Source: Levilactobacillus cerevisiae (lineage in GTDB: Bacteria > Bacillota > Bacilli > Lactobacillales > Lactobacillaceae). From it: DNA of 64,000 bases. Where the stretch lies: NCBI RefSeq assembly GCF_003946245.1, contig NZ_RHNN01000004.1:83404-147403 (forward strand), written 5' to 3'. The translations under genes and the position numbers were made by a program. Position 1 is the stretch's first letter, and every line of letters begins with the position of its first letter. Below, piece after piece: positions 24,208 through 33,991 of this stretch. The notes below the pieces were generated by a model. The model was given only the letters and a program-made list of their open reading frames with translations. It did not search any database and had not been told where the DNA came from.

Positions 24208-24537
24208 AGCCGCAGGGCTGGTGAAAATGAGCCAGTGAAAATTACCACCCCGTTGAAATTTAGTGCGCCCATATGAGTGACCAGAGGCGAGTCAAGGTGA
24301 CCAGCTGTGTCGATGGCATTAGCTGAGTGATCTGCTCAGGTTAGGCCATGGGACGACCTTGGAGACTCACGGTTCCTAGTGAGGTTTCAAGTCGAGGCGG
24401 AAGACCGCCCCTCAGGCTGGAGCCGGGCCCCACAGCAGGGCACCTTGAACTCGCCGCCGGGAACGGAATCCATGACTGTCTAAGTTTCGGCTGGCCGCCC
24501 ACAGCGGACCGGTCTCATTTTCACCAGCCCGGAGGCA
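24208..24537 (-). repeat. A-type element interrupted by a nested B element
   Basis: Outer arms GCCGCAGGGCTGGTGAAAATG (24208) and CATTTTCACCAGCCCGGAGGC (ends 24537) are reverse complements. The right half keeps GCCCACAGCGGACCGG of a normal A core. Between them lies a complete B element (24275-24467), so the B copy entered an older A copy. Confidence 0.75.
24275..24467 (-). repeat. B-type cloverleaf element nested in an A element
   Basis: GAGTGACCAGAGGCGAGTC, CAGCTGTGTCGATGG, GCTGAG..CTCAGG hairpin, CCATGGGACGACC, GACCGCCCCTCAGGC, CCCCACAGCAGGG and CGCCGCCGGGAACGG. Boundaries match other free-standing B copies. Confidence 0.78.
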
Positions 24538-24736
24538 CTGACAAAGACCAGTTTGGTTTACCACAATGAAGGTGAATTTCACCTATTATAGCATAGATGT
24601 CAGCGCGAATCCCAGTTCGGAAAGTTGACGAACCCGGGCGTTTCGTGGTAAGTTACTACCTAATATGGTTTTGCGAATACGGCCTTGACGTTGTCGGGGC
24701 TTTTTCTGCGTGAGAGAAGAAGGGAAGGGACTACAA

Positions 24737-26290
24737 GTGCCATTACTAGAAGTCGACGATCTAAGCATGAGCTTCGCCGACAAGAAACTTTACGAGAACG
24801 CCAGCTTCACTTTGAACAAGGGTGAACACATGGGCGTTGTCGGCCAAAATGGTGTGGGTAAGTCCACACTGATTAAGATTATTACGGGTCAGGAGCTGCC
24901 ATTGACCGGCTCCGTGAAGTGGCAAAAGAAAACGCACATTGGGTATTTAGACCAATACGCGGACATTCCTGATGGGATGACGTTGATTGATTTTCTCCAC
25001 ACGGCCTACGCTGATTTGTACGAAATGAATGACCGGATGACGGCGATGTACACGGAATACGCCGAGACAATGGAAGATAAGTTGCTCGAACGGGCTGGCC
25101 GGATTCAAGAACAGTTAGACGCGCGTAACTTTTACGACGTGGAAACGGAAATTGAACGGGTAATTTCTGGATTAGGCCTCGATGATATCGGCCGGGACCA
25201 TGCGGTTGCTAAGATGTCTGGTGGCCAACGGTCTAAAATTATTTTGGCAAAACTGTTGCTGGAAAATCCAGATGTGATTCTCCTGGACGAACCGACCAAC
25301 TACCTGGACGTGGCGCACATTTCCTGGTTGGAAGATTACCTGAACAACTTTGACGGGGCGGCGCTGATTATTTCCCATGACTATGATTTCCTGCAGGATG
25401 TCACGAACTGTATCATCAACGTGGCTTTCGGGGAAATCACCAAGTACCGAGGTAATTTCAAACAAGCCATGCGGCAACGAGGCGAACGGGAAAAGGCACA
25501 GCAACGGGAATTCGACAAGCAACAGGTTGTGATTGAAAAGGCCGAACGCTTTATCCGGAAGAATAAGGCCGGGTCGAAATCAACCATGGCCAAGTCGCGA
25601 GAAAAGATGCTGAACCGGATTGACCGGGTCGATCCACCTTCGACCAACGTCCAGGCACACTTCGATTTCCCTTACCAGGAAACGGGGTCGCAAAATGCTT
25701 TGGTGGTTGACGAACTCTCCGTGGGGTATGACCGACCACTGCTCAAGCCCGTAACGTTCTCCGTGACGACCGACCAGAAGATTGGTCTGACCGGGTTCAA
25801 CGGGGTCGGGAAGTCGACGTTGATCAAGTCCATCTTGGGGTTGATCAAGGCAAAGGGTGGCGAGGCGCATTTCTCACCATCTGCGCGCATCAGCTACTTT
25901 AGCCAAGACTTAGTTTGGGATAACAATCAACAGACCCCACTCCAAATTGTACAAGAAAAGTATGAGAAGCTGCCACAAAAGGCCATCCGGACCAAGCTGT
26001 CCAAGTGTGGTCTGGACTCCGCCAACGCGATGAAGCCCATTGGCGAGCTTTCTGGTGGGGAACAGACCAAGGTCAAGCTGGCTTTGCTGGAATTTGATCC
26101 CGCTAACTTCTTGATCATGGACGAACCGACCAACCATTTGGACGACGAAACCAAGCAGGCTTTGAAGCAAGCCATCTTGAATTTCCCGGGCAATGCGATT
26201 ATCGTTAGTCATGAGGCCAGCTTCTACACAGGATTGGTCGATAAAATTTTGAACGTTGAGAAGCTTAGTTTAAAGAATTCTGCAAACTAA
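24737..26290 (+). CDS. ABC-F family ATPase (YbiT/Ettn-like ribosomal translation factor)
   Basis: 517 residues with two ABC domains and no membrane segment. Domain 1: Walker A GQNGVGKST (about 37-45), signature MSGGQRSK, Walker B VILLDEPTNYLD. Linker of about 80 residues (P-tRNA interaction motif) rich in charge, EREKAQQREFDKQQVVIEKA. Domain 2: GFNGVGKST, LSGGEQTK, LIMDEPTNHLD. ABC-F proteins of this size act on stalled ribosomes or as antibiotic-protection proteins. The start is GTG at 24737, 6 bases after AAGGGA, giving MPLLEVDDLSMSF, the usual beginning. The longer upstream frame lacks a site. Confidence 0.9.
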   Translation: MPLLEVDDLSMSFADKKLYENASFTLNKGEHMGVVGQNGVGKSTLIKIITGQELPLTGSVKWQKKTHIGYLDQYADIPDGMTLIDFLHTAYADLYEMNDRMTAMYTEYAETMEDKLLERAGRIQEQLDARNFYDVETEIERVISGLGLDDIGRDHAVAKMSGGQRSKIILAKLLLENPDVILLDEPTNYLDVAHISWLEDYLNNFDGAALIISHDYDFLQDVTNCIINVAFGEITKYRGNFKQAMRQRGEREKAQQREFDKQQVVIEKAERFIRKNKAGSKSTMAKSREKMLNRIDRVDPPSTNVQAHFDFPYQETGSQNALVVDELSVGYDRPLLKPVTFSVTTDQKIGLTGFNGVGKSTLIKSILGLIKAKGGEAHFSPSARISYFSQDLVWDNNQQTPLQIVQEKYEKLPQKAIRTKLSKCGLDSANAMKPIGELSGGEQTKVKLALLEFDPANFLIMDEPTNHLDDETKQALKQAILNFPGNAIIVSHEASFYTGLVDKILNVEKLSLKNSAN

Positions 26291-26389
26291 GTTGCATGTA
26301 GATTACGTTTTGGTAAAAGGCGTTCCTTTTTTCAGAAAAATCCGTTACAGTATACGTAGTCAGGAAATTTTCGTAAAGGACGGCAGAGT

Positions 26390-26983
26390 ATGAGACGTTT
26401 TAGACAGTTACTCGTGGTGGTCGCACTGATCATCGTTGCGGCAGTCGGGGTCAACCGGGTCTTTCAAAAGATGACGGCGAGTCCCAGCACGAGTCAGCGG
26501 ACGACCCAAACGACAAAGAAGACGGCCAAGGCGGATACCATTAATTGGCGGCAGCCGTCTGAAAGTAAACCCTACCCCAATCTCAACAAATACCCCAATG
26601 CTTGGCTGGACGTGAATACCAGCAAGCAACGTGTGTACGTTCGTGACGGCAATAATAAGGTGTTGTACACCATGTATTGTTCCACGGGGACGGGGAAGGA
26701 AAACAAGACCCCGCATGGCACGTACGCGATTCAATCGGAACGGGGTAAGTTCTTCTATAACCAGAGTTCTGGTGAAGGGGCCAAGTATTGGGTCTCCTGG
26801 AAGGATCATGGTATCTACCTGTTCCACAGTGTGCCAACCGATAAGAACGGCAATTACATCAAGAGTGAAGCTGAAGAGTTAGGCAAGACGGCCGCGTCAC
26901 ACGGATGTGTACGGCTATCCGTCGCCGACGCCAAGTGGGTCTACAACAACGTGCCTTACGGGATGAAAGTTGTGATTCACTAG
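26390..26983 (+). CDS. L,D-transpeptidase (YkuD domain), membrane-anchored
   Basis: 197 residues. A short basic N-terminus and one hydrophobic helix (about 7-24) serve as signal anchor, then a Ser/Thr/Lys-rich linker (30-55). The YkuD catalytic domain (about 72-197) includes VYVRDGNNKVLYTMYCSTG, TPHGTYAI and the active-site SHGCVRLS with the catalytic Cys. It forms 3-3 cross-links in peptidoglycan or attaches proteins. The LysM module seen in some homologs is absent. Monocistronic with a good terminator. Confidence 0.92.
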   Translation: MRRFRQLLVVVALIIVAAVGVNRVFQKMTASPSTSQRTTQTTKKTAKADTINWRQPSESKPYPNLNKYPNAWLDVNTSKQRVYVRDGNNKVLYTMYCSTGTGKENKTPHGTYAIQSERGKFFYNQSSGEGAKYWVSWKDHGIYLFHSVPTDKNGNYIKSEAEELGKTAASHGCVRLSVADAKWVYNNVPYGMKVVIH

Positions 26984-26999
26984 TCATTGGGACGAACAC

Positions 27000-27041
27000 A
27001 AGGAGGCAACCAGGCGATTGAGCCGGGTTGCCTTTTTGTGT
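27000..27041 (+). terminator. Terminator of the L,D-transpeptidase gene
   Basis: GGCAACC / GGTTGCC stem enclosing GGC-GATTGA-GCC, followed by TTTTTG. Confidence 0.85.
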
Positions 27042-27061
27042 GCTAAATTAGCTAAAGATTG

Positions 27062-27249
27062 TCACCTGCGGCTGCCAGAGATTCCGCCTGCTGTGGGGAC
27101 CGCCTGCGGCCTGGGGAGCGGTCCTCCGGCTCGATTTGAAGCCTGTCAAAATTCGCCAGTCTCCAAACGCGTCCCACGACGTAACCTGAGAAAATCGCTC
27201 AGCTAACGTCGTCGACACAGCGGTCTGCATCTCTGTCCTCCTCCAGTTA
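27062..27249 (+). repeat. F-type cloverleaf element
   Basis: CACCTGCGGCTGCCAGAGATTCC, CTGCTGTGGGGACCGC, GCGGTCC, TTTGAAGCC..GTCTCCAAACG, GTCCCACGACGTAACC, CTGAG/CTCAG hairpin, GTCGTCGACACAGC and TCTGTCCTCCTCCAG. It is inverted relative to the copy at 3533. Confidence 0.78.
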
Positions 27250-27369
27250 AGATTGGGTGTTAACCACTACAGTGCTGCAAGGCAAGAGTGTGGTGGTAGT
27301 TGCCGCCTAATCCTTGACTGAGGCAATGTAGGTGCGAGCGAGTTCAGTTGTGGTTCAGCCGTGGAATTG

Positions 27370-27416
27370 GGTTTGCCGACCTTACATTGCCGAAACGTGT
27401 GGCAGCGCACTCTTTT
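27370..27416. repeat. C-element fragment
   Basis: GCCGACCTTACATTGCCGAAACGTGTGGCAG followed by CGCACTCTT corresponds to the centre and the end of a C element; the palindromic part is missing. 27250-27369 has nothing recognised. Confidence 0.4.
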
Positions 27417-27477
27417 CCAGTCCATGGCAAGCCAGCAGGTTCAGACACCGTTGCGATTCGGTGCGAGTAGTTCGGTT

Positions 27478-27525
27478 AAAAAAAATCCTCACAAGCCATC
27501 GCGGCTAGTGGGGATTTTTAGGATA
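27478..27525 (-). terminator. Terminator of the proline iminopeptidase gene
   Basis: On the minus strand: AAAATCCCCAC..GTGAGGATTTTTTTT, a strong stem with a run of eight Ts. Confidence 0.8.
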
Positions 27526-27529
27526 CAGA

Positions 27530-28441
27530 TTATGCGTTAAAGTTACCAGATTCCACGTCACGCATGAACGTTGCCAAGTGATCGTAATACACTGGGGCGT
27601 TGTCGATCATGTGGTGGTGGCCACCTTCAGGCGTGGTGACGAAGCGAGAGTGGGGGATGAGTTCCGCCATCTTCTTGCCGGTCGCGATTGGCATGGTTTC
27701 GTGCTCACCAAAGGTCAACAGGGTTGGTACCTTGATTTCCTTCAGGTGGTCGCGGAAGTTCCATTCCTTCAGCTTGCCCTTGATGACAAATTCGTTGTCA
27801 CCCTGGAAGGCACCGTAAACGTCGGTTGCCATGGTGCTGATCAGGTGAGAAATGGCTGCGGGCTTCTTCCGGTCCACGTAGCCATCGTTTAAAATATCCA
27901 CGTAACTTTGGTACTTAGGGTCGTCGTAGTTACCATCGGCTTCGACCTGCTTCATGTAGGTCACTTGGTCGGCCGTCAAAACGGTTTCCCGGATATGGTT
28001 GATGCTTTCAACGTATTCGTCAATGTTATCAACCATGGAGGAAATGATGGCTCCCTTCAAATGTTCGCCGTACTTGGCAGCGTACATTTGAACCAAGGCG
28101 CCACCCCAGGATTGGCCAATCAGGTAGAATTTGTCGATGCCCAGCTTTTGCCGAACTTCTTCAACTTCATCCAGGAAGTAATCGTAGGTCAGATACTTTT
28201 TCGCCGTCTCGGGGTCGCTGTAGTCAGGTTGGTCTGAGTACCATGACCCAAGTTGGTCGTACATGTGAACCTGAACGTTCAGGCCTTGTGCGGCGAGTTG
28301 CTTAGCGGTATCTTCCCAGTATTCGTGGTTGCCACCGGGGCCACCGTGCAATGCGAGCAGGTGGATGTCGCCAGTGCCTTGGGTGTTGGTCCAAAGGTGG
28401 TAACCGTTGTCTAAGGTGATAATCGTTGTGCCTTGCTTCAT
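27530..28441 (-). CDS. pip: Proline iminopeptidase / proline-specific aminopeptidase (alpha/beta hydrolase)
   Basis: 303 residues, S33 family. It releases N-terminal proline from peptides in the cytoplasm. The oxyanion-hole HGGPGG is at 33-38, the nucleophile Ser is in GQSWGG (about 109-114), the acid Asp/Glu lies near FGEHETM and the catalytic His is in EGGHHHM near 276. Length and motifs fit lactobacillar PepI/Pip enzymes closely. It works with PepX, encoded 0.6 kb upstream on the same strand, on casein-type proline-rich peptides taken up by Opp (44-53 kb). Confidence 0.93.
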   Translation of the reverse strand: MKQGTTIITLDNGYHLWTNTQGTGDIHLLALHGGPGGNHEYWEDTAKQLAAQGLNVQVHMYDQLGSWYSDQPDYSDPETAKKYLTYDYFLDEVEEVRQKLGIDKFYLIGQSWGGALVQMYAAKYGEHLKGAIISSMVDNIDEYVESINHIRETVLTADQVTYMKQVEADGNYDDPKYQSYVDILNDGYVDRKKPAAISHLISTMATDVYGAFQGDNEFVIKGKLKEWNFRDHLKEIKVPTLLTFGEHETMPIATGKKMAELIPHSRFVTTPEGGHHHMIDNAPVYYDHLATFMRDVESGNFNA

Positions 28442-28541
28442 GAAAAATTCCCCCGTTTCTAATAAGTTATTAATAGTTTAGCACTGTTAGCCATATTTCT
28501 AAACACTTAACCATTGGTCTTGGTTAAACTGGTGGTTTGCA

Positions 28542-28727
28542 GCGCCTCCGGGATGGTGAAAATAGGATCGGACCGCTGTGGGAAGGACGCCCAGAGCCAA
28601 AGGGCGGTCTCTGAGCTTACTTTGAGCCTCCAAAGGCGAGTCTCAAAGGTACCACTCCAAGTAATCACGTTCCGTGACTACTTCAAGTCCCACGGCTAGA
28701 CCTATTTTCACCATCCCTGTGGCTAAC
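28542..28727 (+). repeat. A-type cloverleaf element
   Basis: GCGCCTCCGGGATGGTGAAAAT / ATTTTCACCATCCCTGTGGC arms; CCGCTGTGGGAAGG; GCCCAGAG..CTCTGAGC hairpin; CTTTGAGCC..GTCTCAAAG; CTNNAAGTAATCACG / CGTGACTACTTNAAG hairpin. Confidence 0.78.
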
Positions 28728-28877
28728 ACTGGTTTAACCAGGAAATGGATCGCTGCTATGCAGAGAGTAGCTGCCAGATGGGATTAATGCGTTGTGTCGT
28801 GATTTGGCGAAGTGACTGGATAATTGCCTAGATAAGACAATCAGGACGCGACTGCCATAGAAAAACGAAGGTTAATG

Positions 28878-29068
28878 TGAGTGACCAGAGGTGGGTCAAA
28901 GTTTCCAGCTGTGTCGATGGTCTTGGCTGAGGTTTCTCACTCAGCCTAGAGCATGGGGCGATCTTTGAGACGCCTGAACTTTGTGGCTCAAAGTCAAGCT
29001 GGAAGACCGCCCCTCAGGCTGGAAGCGACCCCACAGCAGGGAACTTTGAACCCACCGCCGGGAACGGA
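28878..29068 (-). repeat. B-type cloverleaf element next to the pepX stop
   Basis: The outer stem GGTGGGTCAAAGTT..CC pairs with GG..AACTTTGAACCCACC, continued by GCTGTG/CACAGC. H1 is ATGGTCTTGGCTGAG / CTCAGCCTAGAGCAT and H2 is CTTTGAG / CTCAAAG. Its end is 6 bases from the pepX stop codon, so the pepX mRNA should carry it at the 3' end. Confidence 0.8.
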
Positions 29069-29074
29069 CTTAAC

Positions 29075-31522
29075 CTACTTTTTCTCAGGCAGGTAAGGCA
29101 GGTGGAGGGCGGAATTGCCGAGCTGAATCGAGTACTGCAGCTCCTGGTTCCCCCGCACCGTCATGCCAAAGTCAGTCGCATAAATGACCAACCCCAGCTG
29201 ATGCCCCGCCAATAAACGGTAGTGCGTCGGTTGTAGGGTCACGCTCAGGTCGTAGAATTCATTTGCCTTGAGTGGATCCACGTGGTAAGTGTTGGTCCGA
29301 TTCTGCAGGTTCCGGTGGCCCTTGGTAATCATCTTAAACGGCGTGCTCGTGGTCGTTTGAAATTCGCGGAGGTCGTCTTCACGCCAACGATAACCCTCGT
29401 CCAGAGCCTTGCGTGCCAGGATGGTTGGTGAGACTCCCAGGCGTTTGGCATCCCCGTAATCCACGATTTGGAAACTCAACATGCCGACCGGTTGGTTGAC
29501 GGCGACGCGTAGATCAACGGTGGGCTTACCATCCAGCAAGAGGTCGTCGGTGAGCACGGCGGATTTGAAAATCAAACGGTGGTTAAACATGTCGTTGTGT
29601 TTCTCACCGAGCAGGGCGTTTTGCCAGTCGTCAATGTGGTGCGTGTAGTGATTGAATTGGTCCACCGGTAGTTGATCGTTGAAACTTGTGGCGTAGGCCA
29701 ATGGTTCGTGGGTGTCCTGATCGACCAGTTCGTCCGCTTGCAAATTAAAGTTGCGGGTCGGATTAGTCGGCGCGTCCCAGTCTTCGTAAGCGTTCCAGGT
29801 TTCTGGTTGCACGTTGTCTTGAATGATGACGTTTGGCAACAGCGTGTCGGCCTGGTTGTCGACGCCCAAGAGTTCGTGCGTCAGCCAGAGATTCACGATG
29901 TCCGTGTAGTCAATGGAGCGAAAGGCATTGATGTAAATGTGTTGGCCTTGGTGTAGGATGATTTTCTTGGTCACGGGTAAATCACGGACGGCATTCCACA
30001 GATTATTGACGTTGCGGGGTTTGACGTTCCAGTCGTTCAGGCCGTGGACCAGCAGGAGGTCCGCCTTAATGTTTTTGACGTTCTTCAGGTAGTTTCGTGC
30101 GTCCCAGAAACTGTTGTAGTCCCCGGTTGACCGGTCTTGCCCGTGGGTGATGGCGGCGAGGTCGGCTTGCCATTTTGCCTGAATCCGGTGATAATCACCG
30201 GCCTGTAGCTGACGGCTAAACGTTTCTTCAGCCAGCACGTCGGCGTCTTCACCGGGGAAGCCACCGGGCGCGATGACCAGGCCACCGTCACGGTAATAGT
30301 CGTACCAGTTGGAAATGGCGGCCTCAGAAATTACCGTCTTCAAGCCGGCAACACCGGTCGTTGCGGCGGCCGTCGCTAAGGTACCTAGGTAGGAGCGGCC
30401 AGTCATGGCAACTTTGTGATTGCTCCACCAAGCGGGAATGGCCTGTGTGGCGTTGCGACTGGTGAAAGCAGTGCGGTTGCCAGCCAGCCATTCAATGATT
30501 GCAATGGTTGAGGTGGTTTCCTCGGGGTCACCGGTCGTCCGGACACCATCGGAATCCAGTGTCCCAATTCCCGCGGCATAAACCACGGCGAACCCGCGAG
30601 CTAAGAAGTAGTCGTTTAGCGTGTAGGACTGTTCCCGCGCAAAGGTCTGTTCGGCTTCCTGCGTGGTGGCGGTGACGGGACGGGGAGCGGGTACAGGTGT
30701 GTCGTCTGGCTGTGCCGTGATGTCAGCTAGTGTTAAATCGTTCGGCTGTTTTGGCTGCAGGGGCACGTTAACGTTGTGCATCATGTGGTCGCCGGCCTCG
30801 TCGTTGGTGCCCTGGTTGTAAGGACTCGCGGTGTAGAGGACGGGAACGGTCAACCCAGCTTCCGTTTCGGCCGGTCGGATAACTTCGGCCTTTAACAGGT
30901 CGCGTTTGCCGTCGTGGTCGGTATCCTGGGAACTTTCCACGTAAACGACCTCACGAATCAGGTGGGTCGTATCGAAGACGGCTTGGGACTTGCCGTTAAA
31001 AATGAGTGGCTTTTCCACGTGGGCGTCGTGAACGAACGGGTCAAAGTAGCCGTGGGTGGTCAGCTGGTCCAAGAAGCTCTGGCCGTTTTTAGAATGGGTC
31101 GTTAGTAACAGGTACCAGGCTTGTTTGAGCTCGGCCAACGTGAAATCGGGGCCGGCGTGATCAGCCACGGGCAGTTGAATTTTGACCATCGCAGCTAGTG
31201 GGTCGCTTAGCTTAAAGTCCAAGTCGACGCCAAAGCCTAGCCGTTGTAGCGCCAGGTTGTAGAAAACGGTGACGGGCACGTTGTCGTGGTGGCTCAGAAA
31301 GTCCAAGCCATCCGTATCCGGCGTGGCCATCAGGTTACTGAGCTGTTGCCGAATGACGTCTGGCATGGTGAACTCCGGCCAGCTGCGGGCATAGAAGTCA
31401 CACAGTAAGTGGCTGGCAGTGGTGATGGTTGCATTGGTTTCGTCTAAAAAATGAATTCGTTGAAGTTCGTCTAGGGCCTGTGCGGGTGCAGTGGGCCGAA
31501 TGGCAAATTGTTGGTTACGCAT
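29075..31522 (-). CDS. pepX: X-prolyl dipeptidyl aminopeptidase PepX
   Basis: 815 residues, S15 family, full length for lactobacilli (about 790-815). It removes X-Pro dipeptides from the N-terminus of peptides. An N-terminal helical domain (1-145) is followed by the alpha/beta hydrolase core with [22 protein letters not shown], the catalytic Ser in GRSYLGT (about 374-380), Asp and His near [11 protein letters not shown] and [10 protein letters not shown], and a C-terminal jelly-roll domain. It is cytosolic. It starts with ATG at 31522 and has a repeat element at both ends. Confidence 0.95.
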   Translation of the reverse strand: MRNQQFAIRPTAPAQALDELQRIHFLDETNATITTASHLLCDFYARSWPEFTMPDVIRQQLSNLMATPDTDGLDFLSHHDNVPVTVFYNLALQRLGFGVDLDFKLSDPLAAMVKIQLPVADHAGPDFTLAELKQAWYLLLTTHSKNGQSFLDQLTTHGYFDPFVHDAHVEKPLIFNGKSQAVFDTTHLIREVVYVESSQDTDHDGKRDLLKAEVIRPAETEAGLTVPVLYTASPYNQGTNDEAGDHMMHNVNVPLQPKQPNDLTLADITAQPDDTPVPAPRPVTATTQEAEQTFAREQSYTLNDYFLARGFAVVYAAGIGTLDSDGVRTTGDPEETTSTIAIIEWLAGNRTAFTSRNATQAIPAWWSNHKVAMTGRSYLGTLATAAATTGVAGLKTVISEAAISNWYDYYRDGGLVIAPGGFPGEDADVLAEETFSRQLQAGDYHRIQAKWQADLAAITHGQDRSTGDYNSFWDARNYLKNVKNIKADLLLVHGLNDWNVKPRNVNNLWNAVRDLPVTKKIILHQGQHIYINAFRSIDYTDIVNLWLTHELLGVDNQADTLLPNVIIQDNVQPETWNAYEDWDAPTNPTRNFNLQADELVDQDTHEPLAYATSFNDQLPVDQFNHYTHHIDDWQNALLGEKHNDMFNHRLIFKSAVLTDDLLLDGKPTVDLRVAVNQPVGMLSFQIVDYGDAKRLGVSPTILARKALDEGYRWREDDLREFQTTTSTPFKMITKGHRNLQNRTNTYHVDPLKANEFYDLSVTLQPTHYRLLAGHQLGLVIYATDFGMTVRGNQELQYSIQLGNSALHLPYLPEKK

Positions 31523-31593
31523 AATAATCGCCTACCTTTTCAATTTTAAAAATCAACGGGACATTGGGTTAGTTCTTGAAACTTGTGGTGATT

Positions 31594-31849
31594 GCGCCTC
31601 CGGGTTGGTGAAAACTGGGCCTGGTCGTGTCCGTTCCCGGCGGCGAGTTCAAGGTGCCCTGCTGTGGGGCCGGTTCCAGCCTGGAAAGCGGGCTTCCACC
31701 TCAACTTTGAGCCTGGGGTGCGGTCTCAAAGGTTGCCCCATGCTCTAAGTAGCGAAGTTCACGCTACTAAGACCATCGACACAGCTGGTCACCTTGACTC
31801 GCCTCTGGTCACTCCCACGACTGTACCAGTTTTCCCAACCCTGCGGCTA
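31594..31849 (+). repeat. A-type arms around a nested B element
   Basis: GCGCCTCCGGGTTGGTGAAAACTGG and CCAGTTTTCCCAACCCTGCGGC are A arms with matched changes on both sides. The inside is a whole B element (31630-31814), followed by TCCCACGACTG of the A core. Most of the A core has been lost. Confidence 0.72.
31630..31814 (+). repeat. B-type cloverleaf element nested in A arms
   Basis: TCCGTTCCCGGCGGCGAGTTC, AAGGTGCCCTGCTGTGGGG, TTTGAGCC..GTCTCAAAG, CCCCATG, AGTAGCG..CGCTACT hairpin, ATCGACACAGC and CTTGACTCGCCTCTGGTCAC. 31850-32091 holds nothing recognisable. Confidence 0.78.
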
Positions 31850-32091
31850 ATACAGAATTTCAGGATTGACAGTTGTACTGGTGGCTCAAATGGTTGAACT
31901 TGTTGTTCGTGAGCCCAGTTAAAAGTAGTCATACCGAGAAGTTAGCATAACTTTACGGTAACGTTGACTAGGTTGAAGAATGGCGCGTTGTGAGCAAAAT
32001 GCTCAGGCTAATAAATACATAGGTTAAGAAACAATCGGTGAATGTCCTCACTACTAGTGGGTTACACTCACCGGGATGTAAAAACGTATTC

Positions 32092-32280
32092 TAAGCCGGA
32101 GGAGGATGGAGATGGAGGTAGCTGTGTCGACGGTGTTGGCTGAGCGCTTTTCTCAGCCTACAGCGTGGGACGTGTTTGGAGACTGATGGGTTTAATCAGG
32201 CTTCAAACCGAGCCGGAGGACCGTTTCTCAGGCCGCAGGCGGTCCCCACAGACGCCGGAATCTCCAGCAGCCGCAGGCGA
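32092..32280 (-). repeat. F-type cloverleaf element
   Basis: TAAGCCGGAGGAGGATGGAG, GTAGCTGTGTCGACGGTGTT, GCTGAG..CTCAG hairpin, GCGTGGGACG, GGCTTCAAACC, ACCG..GCGGTCCCCACAG and CAGCAGCCGCAGGCG. It is the closest match to 3533-3720. Confidence 0.78.
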
Positions 32281-32326
32281 GTGGCTACCGACAATTTTGT
32301 TGATAGCGCCTATTTTAAAACCATCG

Positions 32327-33721
32327 TTACGCCTGATCGTTCAACCGGCTGTGACGGATGCCGTAGCCGAAGTAGATCAGGAGACCCAACGCAAACCAGA
32401 TTGACGACGCAATCCAGGTTTCCGCTGGGAGTTGGAGCATCATGTAGAAACACAGAATGCCAGAGACGATGGGCAGTACCGGGTAGAAGGGCACCTTGAA
32501 GCCGGTATTGTGGGGCATTTCTGGTAAATGGCGCAGCCGGAGAATCCCGAAGGACACGAACAGGAAGGCCACCAGGGTGCCGATGTTGACCAGGTTTGTC
32601 AGCTGAGCCAGTGGCACGAAGCCACCAAGCAGGGCAATCACAACGGTAATGACCGCCAGACTGTGCTTGGGAGTGCTGGTCTTCTCATCAATTTTGCCTA
32701 AGAATTTTGGCAACAGGCCGTCTCGTCCGACCGAGTAGATTAGGCGTGACGAACTGTAAATCATGGTGACCATCATGGTAAACATCCCCGCCAGAGCACC
32801 CAGCGAAATGATACCGGACGTCCAGTTTTGATGAACCAACGTGAGCGCAAAGGCCACGGGGTCCGCGACATTGAGCTTGGTGTAGTGCACCATCCCAGTC
32901 AGCACGATGGCGACCAGCATGTAGAGCACGGTGGCCACAATCAGGGTGCCGATAATCCCAATCGGCATGTTCTTCTTGGGATTTTTAACCTCGGCAGCGG
33001 AGGCGGAAACGACATCAAAGCCCAAGTAAGCGAAGAACACGGTCGAGGCGCCCCGCAGAATCCCTTTGGCACCAAATGGGGCAAACGGTTGCCAGTTGCT
33101 AGGCTTGACGTAGAACACGCCAACGACCACGAATAAAATAATGATAGCAATTTTCACGACCACGATGACGTTGTTGATCCGCATGGACTCCCGCATTCCC
33201 CGGTTCAGGAGCCAGCTGATGAAGAACACCACCAGAATCGCCACGAGGTTGCCGTACGTGCCGTGGGCCGGATCGTACGAGCCACTAATGGCGTTGGGCA
33301 GATGTAGACCAAAGCCAGCGAGAAATGATTTGAAATAAGCCCCGAACGCGGTCGACACAGCGGCCACGGCCAGCACGTATTCCAGAATCAACGCCCACCC
33401 CAGAATCCAGCCGATGATTTCGCCAAAGACCAGGTTGCCGTATGAATAGGCGGAGCCGGCCACCGGCAAGACGGAAGCGAACTCGGCGTAGCACATCGCG
33501 GCAGTGGAACAGACGATGGCCGCGATGAGAAAGGACAGGACGATGCCGGGCCCACTGTACTGCGCGGCGATGGTCCCGGGAAGAATGAAGATCCCAGTCC
33601 CAATCACCGCGCCAATGCCCAGTGACATTAAGTCCTTAGCCGTCATTGTTTTGGCAAAGTGTTGATCACTCTTTAAATAATTATCTAATCGTTCGCGACG
33701 AAAGATTCGCGCAAGTCCCAT
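32327..33721 (-). CDS. APC-superfamily amino acid permease (cationic amino acid transporter-like)
   Basis: 464 residues with about twelve transmembrane helices. N-terminal IGAVIGTGIFILPG (about 36-49) is the first-helix substrate motif of APC carriers. FFAYLGFDVVSASAAEVKNPKKNMPIGI (about 232-259) is the YifK/CAT-type sixth-helix and loop motif. It resembles lactobacillar CAT-family transporters (YfnA-like) for arginine, lysine, branched or other amino acids; the substrate is not decided. Single gene whose 3' end lies just inside a repeat-rich gap. Confidence 0.9.
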   Translation of the reverse strand: MGLARIFRRERLDNYLKSDQHFAKTMTAKDLMSLGIGAVIGTGIFILPGTIAAQYSGPGIVLSFLIAAIVCSTAAMCYAEFASVLPVAGSAYSYGNLVFGEIIGWILGWALILEYVLAVAAVSTAFGAYFKSFLAGFGLHLPNAISGSYDPAHGTYGNLVAILVVFFISWLLNRGMRESMRINNVIVVVKIAIIILFVVVGVFYVKPSNWQPFAPFGAKGILRGASTVFFAYLGFDVVSASAAEVKNPKKNMPIGIIGTLIVATVLYMLVAIVLTGMVHYTKLNVADPVAFALTLVHQNWTSGIISLGALAGMFTMMVTMIYSSSRLIYSVGRDGLLPKFLGKIDEKTSTPKHSLAVITVVIALLGGFVPLAQLTNLVNIGTLVAFLFVSFGILRLRHLPEMPHNTGFKVPFYPVLPIVSGILCFYMMLQLPAETWIASSIWFALGLLIYFGYGIRHSRLNDQA

Positions 33722-33991
33722 AGAAAGCCTCCTTATGTAGTTGAACCTAAACGATCCCTATATAATGATGATACACATTGTGGGGAGCGGTTTCAGCATT
33801 TTTTGAAATTAAATGCCCCAATTGACCAGCACAATGGTTGGGGATGTCTCGGATAGTGTACCGTACCCTTAAATTAAAAGTCAATGAGAGTAAGCGCTTG
33901 TTTTTGAGAAAGTCGGAGTTATTTTACCCTTTCTGGTCAGTTTCGATTTAAAATAGAAGGAGTTTATTTAAAATCGAGGAGGCAATTTATT

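Noticed and set aside
30085..30291. Short frames within pepX and other large genes
   Set aside because: They are shadows of long, well-supported coding regions.
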